Assembly: GCA_003225595.1 (NCBI GenBank)
Contig: QIAR01000332.1
Coordinates: 1-5,659 of the forward strand
Direction of reading: 5' to 3'
DNA: 5,659 nt
DNA from: Acidobacteriota bacterium
Lineage (GTDB): Bacteria > Acidobacteriota > Terriglobia > Terriglobales > Acidobacteriaceae
Positions 1-3,390 of the stretch are shown one piece after another. Under the pieces are notes generated by a model, which saw only the letters and a list, made by a program, of their open reading frames with translations, was not told the origin of the DNA and ran no database searches. The first letter of the stretch is position 1. Every line of letters starts with the position of its first letter. Made by a program: the position numbers and the translations under genes.

Positions 1-1
1 C

Positions 2-460
2 AACAACGCAATTTCCGTGAAGGGGCAGGGCGACCTGCTGGTCTATCGTGCACGGTGTTGCAACCCCATACGCGGCGAAACCATCGTCGGATACGTGACG
101 CGCGGCAAAGGGGTGGCAGTGCACGCGGTAAATTGTCCGAATGTGACTAACCGGCTGTACGAACCCGACCGGCGAATTGATGTGCAGTGGGGCCGCGACA
201 AGGAGGATGTGTCGGATAACGCTTACCCCGTAAAACTCACGCTCTTCTGCGACGATCGCGCCGGCATGCTGAAGCAGATTACGGCAGTAATCAGTGACAC
301 CGACACGAATATCCGCAACATAGAAGCGCACACCGCCAACGGCCAGGCCAATATCGACGTGGTGCTCGACGTCGCCGATTTGAAGCACCTGCAGAACATC
401 ATCAATGGAGTGCGTAAGATTCCCGGCGTGCACGATGTGCAGAGACTGCAGAAGATCTGA
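2..460 (+). CDS. rel: RelA/SpoT-family (p)ppGpp synthetase/hydrolase, C-terminal fragment
   Basis: This is the 3' end of a long RSH enzyme that makes and/or degrades the alarmone (p)ppGpp in the stringent response. The frame is open from base 2 to the TGA at 458-460, giving 152 visible residues; the catalytic hydrolase, synthetase and TGS domains lie to the left of the window. Visible residues about 8-47 form the conserved-cysteine (RIS/zinc-finger-like) domain: ARCCNPI with paired cysteines at 19-20, then GYVTRGKGVAVH and a final HAVNC with His41 and Cys45. Residues about 75-152 form an ACT domain (YPVKLTLFCDDRAGML, then IRNIEAHTANGQANIDVVLDV as ferredoxin-like strands). In the family these C-terminal domains control the catalytic half and contact the ribosome. 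The GTG at 17 is internal, not a start. The fragment cannot show whether the enzyme is bifunctional Rel, RelA or SpoT. No clear terminator follows; ridA lies 188 bases downstream. Confidence 0.95.
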   Translation, partial: NNAISVKGQGDLLVYRARCCNPIRGETIVGYVTRGKGVAVHAVNCPNVTNRLYEPDRRIDVQWGRDKEDVSDNAYPVKLTLFCDDRAGMLKQITAVISDTDTNIRNIEAHTANGQANIDVVLDVADLKHLQNIINGVRKIPGVHDVQRLQKI

Positions 461-471
461 AAACAGTTGTT

Positions 472-633
472 AGTTCTCGGTTCTCAGTTCTCAGTTAGAC
501 CCAAAAACTAAATGCTGCGGACGCAGCACATGATGAGTTCCCGCTTCAGTTACTTGAGATTTTTCTGTGTCATTTGTGTCCAGTGGTAAAGATTTTCTCT
601 TTACCGAGAACCGAGAACGTGGGACCGAGAACT
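472..633. repeat. Inverted pair of TTCTC-type repeats between rel and ridA
   Basis: The left arm (472-496) is a degenerate 7-base tandem: AGTTCTC, GGTTCTC, AGTTCTC, AGTT. The right arm (603-633) holds the reverse complement. GTTCTCGGTTCTC at 473-485 pairs perfectly with GAGAACCGAGAAC at 606-618, and AGTTCTCGGT at 472-481 also pairs with ACCGAGAACT at 624-633. The left arm starts 12 bases after the rel stop, and the right arm ends 15 bases before the ridA ATG. The roughly 105 bases between the arms show no gene. The function is unknown; the arms could fold as an RNA or DNA hairpin. Confidence 0.75.
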
Positions 634-648
634 GCTCTTGGGGGCTTA

Positions 649-1026
649 ATGAAAGAAGTGATCACCACCAAAGACGCTCCAAAGGCGATTGGACCGTATT
701 CGCAGGCTACTAAGGCGAATGGGTTCGTGTTTGTTTCGGGGCAAGTGGCGATTGATCCGGCCAACCAACAAGTCATTAACGGTGACATTGCGGAACAGAC
801 TGAGCGCGTACTGGAGAACCTATCTGCAATCCTGAAGGCAGCCGGAAGCGGGCTGGAGAAGGTTGTCCGCTCGACTGTCTTCCTGAAAGACATGGGGGAC
901 TTCATTGCTATGAACGAAGTCTACGGGAAATATTTCAGTTCAGCGCCACCTGCGCGATCTACTGTCGAGGTGGCGCGGCTCCCAAAAGATGTGCTAGTTG
1001 AGATTGACGTGATCGCGTTGGGGTAG
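649..1026 (+). CDS. ridA: RidA (YjgF/YER057c/UK114 family) reactive enamine/imine deaminase
   Basis: The gene encodes 125 residues, the usual RidA length (E. coli RidA is 128). The family hydrolyses reactive 2-aminoacrylate-type enamines/imines released by PLP enzymes such as threonine dehydratase, and works as a cytosolic trimer. Hallmarks visible here are AIGPYSQA at 13-20 with Tyr17, FVFVSGQVAIDP at 26-37, STVFLKDMGDFIAMNEVYG at 75-93, and the signature PARSTVEVARLPKDV at 101-115. Arg103 in that signature matches the substrate-carboxylate-binding Arg105 of E. coli RidA, and Glu118 matches Glu120. The position of E. coli Cys107 is Thr105. An in-frame ATG at 574 would add 25 residues encoded largely by the intergenic repeat arm, so I reject it. 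The Shine-Dalgarno is poor (only a G-rich run at 640-644). Older databases call this family endoribonuclease L-PSP. The FKBP gene follows after 174 bases. Confidence 0.95.
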   Translation: MKEVITTKDAPKAIGPYSQATKANGFVFVSGQVAIDPANQQVINGDIAEQTERVLENLSAILKAAGSGLEKVVRSTVFLKDMGDFIAMNEVYGKYFSSAPPARSTVEVARLPKDVLVEIDVIALG

Positions 1027-1031
1027 GGATG

Positions 1032-1178
1032 AACACCGCCGAGTACGCGAAGAACGCGGAGAAACCCTGAAACAGCCGATTGGCTTACACTTGTCAGAAT
1101 GCAGTCCGGGGAGCCGAGATTTCCCCACAATAAGGAACATTTGCATAAAAGTTCGGCGCACTCGGCGTTCTCTGTGTT
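1032..1178. repeat. Inverted pair of GAGAACGC-type repeats between ridA and the FKBP gene
   Basis: The left arm (1032-1064) begins 6 bases after the ridA stop and is built from degenerate units such as CGCCGAGTACGC and GAAGAACGCGGAGAA. The right arm (1151-1178) read on the minus strand begins AACACAGAGAACGCCGAG. CGCCGAGTACGC at 1037-1048 pairs with GCGCACTCGGCG at 1156-1167 at 11 of 12 positions. The right arm ends about 10 bases before the FKBP Shine-Dalgarno. The bases between the arms (1065-1150) hold no gene I can support. This is the same architecture as the previous spacer with an unrelated sequence. Confidence 0.65.
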
Positions 1179-1188
1179 GAATTTTCTT

Positions 1189-1195
1189 AAAGGAG
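1189..1195 (+). promoter_or_regulatory. Strong Shine-Dalgarno site for the FKBP gene
   Basis: AAAGGAG lies 5 bases before the ATG at 1201 and 8 bases before the second in-frame ATG at 1204. It places the start here rather than at the in-frame ATG at 1099, whose extra 34 residues would be encoded by spacer and repeat sequence and would hide the signal peptide. Confidence 0.85.
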
Positions 1196-1200
1196 CAGAA

Positions 1201-1674
1201 ATGATGAAATACACGCTTCTAGTCGCAATCGTCGCGCTGGCAGCCATGCCCGTGTTGGCGCAAAGCAAGACCACAAAGAAGGCCTCGTCAGCCGCACATC
1301 CGAATACCACCGCGCCGACGAAAGTCACAGGCGAGCCGAAGAAGACGCCTTCAGGACTCGAATACTGGGACATTAAGGTGGGCACAGGACCGACCGCCGA
1401 AAAAGGACATATGGTCACCGTCAACTACACCGGCTGGCTGACCAATGGCAAGAAGTTCGACAGCTCTGTGGATGCGGGCAAGCCGTTTGACTTCACCCTG
1501 GGTGCGGGTGCCGTGATCAAGGGGTGGGATGAAGGTGTGGCGGGAATGAAAGTCGGGGGCAAGCGGCAGTTGCGGATTCCGCCGCAACTTGCGTATGGAG
1601 AGCGCGGCTATCCGGGTGCGATCCCACCAAACTCGACCCTGATCTTCGATGTGGAGCTGCTGGGAGTGAAGTAA
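1201..1674 (+). CDS. Secreted FKBP-type peptidyl-prolyl cis-trans isomerase
   Basis: The enzyme catalyses cis-trans isomerisation of prolyl bonds and helps fold exported proteins. It has 157 residues. Residues 1-20 form a Sec signal peptide: a Lys at 3, the hydrophobic core TLLVAIVALAAMPVLA, and likely cleavage before Gln21. A Lys/Ser/Thr/Ala/Pro-rich linker (about 21-50) leads to one FKBP domain (about 51-157). The FKBP pocket residues are all recognisable: Tyr76 in VNYTGWL, Phe86-Asp87 in KKFDSS, Phe98 in FDFTLG, Val105-Ile106 and Trp109 in VIKGWDEG, Tyr132 in AYGERG and Phe149 in FDVELL. An intact isomerase site is therefore expected, located in the periplasm. The start could equally be the second ATG at 1204. 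There is no dimerisation domain like that of E. coli FkpA, so I give no gene symbol. The gene converges on rpmB. Confidence 0.95.
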   Translation: MMKYTLLVAIVALAAMPVLAQSKTTKKASSAAHPNTTAPTKVTGEPKKTPSGLEYWDIKVGTGPTAEKGHMVTVNYTGWLTNGKKFDSSVDAGKPFDFTLGAGAVIKGWDEGVAGMKVGGKRQLRIPPQLAYGERGYPGAIPPNSTLIFDVELLGVK

Positions 1675-1681
1675 TATTGAT

Positions 1682-1824
1682 CACAAAGGCACAGAGTCGC
1701 GGGGGAACTTCTCCATTGCAGATTGGAAATTTTAGATTTCAGATTCGGTCCGGAGTCGGAAACGCAGCGCCGATTAATCTGCAATCTTAAATCTGCAATC
1801 CGAAATTTTCTGTGCCTCTTTGTC
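1682..1824. repeat. Inverted repeat pair filling the convergent FKBP/rpmB spacer
   Basis: Two repeat types are nested. The outer arms are CACAAAGGCACAGA at 1682-1695 and TCTGTGCCTCTTTGTC at 1809-1824: 8 bases of GGCACAGA pair exactly and then ACAAA pairs after a small bulge. The inner element ATTGCAGATT at 1715-1724 pairs perfectly with each of two copies of AATCTGCAAT at 1776-1785 and 1790-1799, which repeat with a 14-base period. The left arm begins 8 bases after the FKBP stop; the right arm ends 17 bases from the rpmB stop. The element could act as a two-way transcription barrier between convergent genes, but there is no classical GC stem plus T-tract. Confidence 0.75.
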
Positions 1825-1841
1825 ATTCGTGGTTAGAGTCG

Positions 1842-2030
1842 CTATGCCTTGACGACTTTGCCGCTGCGCAAGCAGGAGGTGCATACGCGCAGACGCTTGG
1901 TGGCGCCCTTCACCTTGGCACGGACCGGACGCAGGTTGACATTCCAGCGCCGCTTGCTCACGTTGTGGGCGTGGCTGATGGTGTTACCGAATTGCGGCCC
2001 TTTGCCGCATATATCACAAACCTGTGCCAT
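1842..2030 (-). CDS. rpmB: 50S ribosomal protein L28 (four-cysteine form)
   Basis: The gene encodes a 62-residue basic large-subunit protein that binds 23S rRNA, the length of the short Bacillus-type L28. It begins MAQVCDICGKGPQFGN, followed by SHAHNVSKRRWNVNL, and ends RVCTSCLRSGKVVKA. Cys5-x2-Cys8 at the N-terminus and Cys-x2-Cys near residues 50-53 make up a zinc-ribbon-like C+ version, whereas E. coli L28 lacks these pairs. The start at 2030 is chosen because L28 begins there and GGAG (minus strand of 2036-2039) lies 5 bases upstream; longer in-frame extensions run into spacer. No rpmG (L33), a common partner of rpmB, is next to it. The PfpI-like gene ends 99 bases upstream on the same strand. 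Confidence 0.96.
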   Translation of the reverse strand: MAQVCDICGKGPQFGNTISHAHNVSKRRWNVNLRPVRAKVKGATKRLRVCTSCLRSGKVVKA

Positions 2031-2071
2031 GCGTGCTCCAGAGGATCTCAGAACGTGGGGACGAAATATGG

Positions 2072-2100
2072 ATTCTACTGGATAGAGGCGGGTTTGGCTA
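2072..2100 (-). promoter_or_regulatory. rpmB: Possible sigma-70-type promoter for rpmB
   Basis: On the minus strand, TAGCCA (2095-2100, 4 of 6 to the -35 consensus) and TAGAAT (2072-2077, 5 of 6 to the -10 consensus) are separated by 17 bases, the ideal spacing, about 40 bases before the rpmB start. This would let rpmB be expressed independently of the PfpI-like gene. It rests on a consensus match only. Confidence 0.35.
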
Positions 2101-2129
2101 ACTCGCCGGCCAAAATCGGCTCCTCGCAT

Positions 2130-2753
2130 CTAATTGGTCTTGGTCCGGGCCTCCTTCCCGGAGACGTGGACATCTCTAGTCCAGGTGTATTCAAGGTCGC
2201 GGGCGACAACAGCGGCGGTTTCGGCTCCCCAGAAACGCTCCACCACCCATAGCGCAAGATCCAGCGAAGATGTGACACCGCCGCAGGTGAGAATGTCCCC
2301 GTCATCGACCACACGCGCCGCGATCACGTGCGCCGTGGTTGCACGCAAGTTGTCGAGCGCGGCGTGGTGAGTCGTTGCCGGACGGCCGTCGAGCAGTCCG
2401 GTTGCAGAAACAGCCATGGTGCCGGTGCAGACGCCGGCCACAATAGCGCCGCCCTTCTTAAGCGCAGCGATTCTGCGCGGAAGCTCGCCGCGTTCAATCT
2501 CGGCACGCACACCGGCAGGCGCACGGTTGACAAAGCCTCCACCGGGTACGACCAGCAAGTCGACCCGGTCTTCCAACACGCCGTCGGGATGCACGCACAG
2601 GCCATGTGCGGCGGTGACCTTTGTCTGAGGCTCCAGAGTGCTGAGCGCAACATCGATGTCAGTTCTCAACTTGGCCGCTCGGCGGAACACCTCAAGAGGA
2701 CCTACAAAATCAAGCTCGTCAGCCCCATCGTAAGTGAGAATTCGAATTTTCAT
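2130..2753 (-). CDS. DJ-1/PfpI superfamily protein, isonitrile hydratase-like
   Basis: The gene encodes 207 residues, a single flavodoxin-like DJ-1/PfpI domain. The N-terminal strand MKIRILTYDG is followed by ELDFVGPLEVF, then VDLLVVPGGGF (about 64-74), the nucleophile elbow GVCTGTMAVSATGLL with Cys109-Thr110, ATTHHAALDNL at about 126-136, and TCGGVTSSLDLALWVVERFWG near 156-176. The pattern of Asp15 (in LDFVGP), Cys109 and Thr110 matches the residues described for Pseudomonas isonitrile hydratase (Asp17, Cys101, Thr102), and ATTHH/GGVTSSLDLAL follow that subgroup rather than the human DJ-1 or PfpI protease subgroup. The same domain also forms the N-terminal half of GlxA-type AraC regulators, but no helix-turn-helix follows here. 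Isonitrile hydration is an inference; the real substrate is unknown. A strong Shine-Dalgarno lies 8 bases upstream. The gene is divergent from the DUF971 gene and upstream of rpmB. Confidence 0.92.
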   Translation of the reverse strand: MKIRILTYDGADELDFVGPLEVFRRAAKLRTDIDVALSTLEPQTKVTAAHGLCVHPDGVLEDRVDLLVVPGGGFVNRAPAGVRAEIERGELPRRIAALKKGGAIVAGVCTGTMAVSATGLLDGRPATTHHAALDNLRATTAHVIAARVVDDGDILTCGGVTSSLDLALWVVERFWGAETAAVVARDLEYTWTRDVHVSGKEARTKTN

Positions 2754-2761
2754 CCGTAGCT

Positions 2762-2767
2762 CCTCCT
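2762..2767 (-). promoter_or_regulatory. Perfect Shine-Dalgarno for the PfpI-like gene
   Basis: On the minus strand AGGAGG sits 8 bases upstream of the ATG at 2753. It confirms this start and suggests efficient translation compared with the neighbouring genes, several of which have weak sites. Confidence 0.85.
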
Positions 2768-2774
2768 CTTGACG

Positions 2775-2802
2775 ATTATGGCGGATTGTCCGAATTGTTC
2801 AG
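2775..2802 (-). promoter_or_regulatory. Possible promoter for the PfpI-like gene
   Basis: On the minus strand CATAAT (2775-2780) differs from the -10 consensus at one position. CTGAAC (2797-2802) is a weak -35 (3 of 6) at a 16-base spacing. The expected RNA start would fall just before the Shine-Dalgarno, giving a leader of only about 15 bases. It rests on a consensus match only. Confidence 0.35.
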
Positions 2803-2892
2803 AGACTCCGACAAGTATCTTGATTCGCCCGGACCGCCTTTGGTTCCGATTCCTTGTGACGTGCCTGTCCGTCGCCGATTGCTCGGCTGTGC

Positions 2893-2898
2893 GATACT
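2893..2898 (+). promoter_or_regulatory. Possible extended-context -10 element for the DUF971 gene (leaderless start)
   Basis: GATACT (5 of 6 to the TATACT/TATAAT-type -10) ends 6 bases before the ATG at 2905, so RNA synthesis would begin at or beside the A of the start codon. No Shine-Dalgarno is present before this ATG. I see no good -35 match at 16-18 bases upstream, which lowers confidence. Confidence 0.3.
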
Positions 2899-2904
2899 GA
2901 ATTT

Positions 2905-3285
2905 ATGGCCCCCTCCGCAGATCCCAAGTCGGTTAAAGTGAATCTGACTGCCGGCACGGGTGTGGAAATAGACTGGAAGGACGGTCACCAGTCGAGCTAC
3001 AGTTTTATCCTTCTGCGGGATGCCTGCCCTTGCGCCATGTGCGACGATGAGCGCAGCAAGACGGGACGGAGGCCCGGTGACCCGCCCAAGTTGGCGCCCG
3101 GAGCGTTGCCTATGTTCAAGCCCGCAGCCAAGCCAAAATCGGCGGAGCCGGTTGGCAAGTACGCCATCAAATTTGTTTGGAACGATGGGCACGAACTGGG
3201 TATTTACTCCTGGCAGTTTCTGCGTGATGTGTGTCCGTGCACGGAGTGCAAGGCCGCGCGGGCCGCTGAGGCGAAGACAGGATGA
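2905..3285 (+). CDS. DUF971 family small protein with two CPC-x2-C motifs
   Basis: The gene encodes 126 residues that match the DUF971 family (similar to the N-terminal domain of gamma-butyrobetaine hydroxylase-type enzymes). The biochemical role is not established; a metal-binding or Fe-S-linked role is often suspected. Two similar half-modules are visible. The first is VEIDWKDGHQSSYSFILLRD followed by ACPCAMCDDE (about 20-50). The second is IKFVWNDGHELGIYSWQFLRD followed by VCPCTEC (about 88-117). Between them lies a Pro/Lys-rich segment containing VGKYAIKF. The CPC-x2-C motifs give six cysteines in two triplets, suitable for zinc or another metal. The ATG at 2905 is the only sensible start: the upstream frame has no ATG, GTG or TTG before a TGA at 2857-2859. 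There is no Shine-Dalgarno. The gene precedes the helicase gene by 105 bases and is divergent from the PfpI-like gene. Confidence 0.88.
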   Translation: MAPSADPKSVKVNLTAGTGVEIDWKDGHQSSYSFILLRDACPCAMCDDERSKTGRRPGDPPKLAPGALPMFKPAAKPKSAEPVGKYAIKFVWNDGHELGIYSWQFLRDVCPCTECKAARAAEAKTG

Positions 3286-3291
3286 AATTTT

Positions 3292-3365
3292 CAATTGACA
3301 ATTAATAGCCGATCGAATCGGAGACCGGTTTTCAATCGCAAATTGGCAATCGAATTAGGCAATCG
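3292..3365 (+). repeat. CAATT/CAATCG-type degenerate repeats between the DUF971 and helicase genes
   Basis: Short related units CAATTGACAATTA (3292-3304), CAATCG (3333-3338) and two exact copies of GGCAATCG (3345-3352 and 3358-3365, 13-base period) occupy the spacer, starting 7 bases after the DUF971 stop. Between them CCGAT (3309-3313) and ATCGG (3317-3321) form a 5-base stem with a 3-base loop, followed by a short T run at 3329-3332. That is too weak to call a terminator with confidence. Confidence 0.55.
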
Positions 3366-3375
3366 CTCCCATTAA

Positions 3376-3382
3376 GAGGCGG
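3376..3382 (+). promoter_or_regulatory. pcrA: Shine-Dalgarno that fixes the helicase start at TTG 3391
   Basis: GAGGCGG lies 8 bases before TTG 3391. An in-frame TAA at 3373-3375 rules out any longer protein. The next in-frame ATG (3538) lies beyond the Walker A motif, so TTG is the initiation codon. Confidence 0.8.
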
Positions 3383-3390
3383 TAGATCCT

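Noticed and set aside
17..19. GTG at 17 as the start of a small ACT-domain gene
   Set aside because: The frame is open to the left edge and the encoded cysteine-rich and ACT domains are the normal C-terminus of RelA/SpoT enzymes.
472..496. CRISPR-like or VNTR array
   Set aside because: Units are 7 bases, adjoining and degenerate, with no spacers and fewer than four copies.
574..648. N-terminal extension of RidA from ATG 574
   Set aside because: The extra 25 residues are encoded by spacer and the intergenic repeat arm. RidA proteins begin close to the MKEVITT sequence at 649.
2134..2759. Plus-strand open frames opposite the PfpI-like gene
   Set aside because: Composition is arbitrary and motif-free, while the minus strand encodes a complete DJ-1/PfpI domain with a strong Shine-Dalgarno.
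2776..3294. 172-codon open frame on the minus strand opposite the DUF971 gene
   Set aside because: It spans the divergent promoter region and the whole antisense of a recognisable gene, shows no family motif and has no sensible context.
3309..3332. Intrinsic terminator after the DUF971 gene
   Set aside because: The stem is only 5 base pairs and the T run only 4 bases, lying 7 bases beyond the stem.
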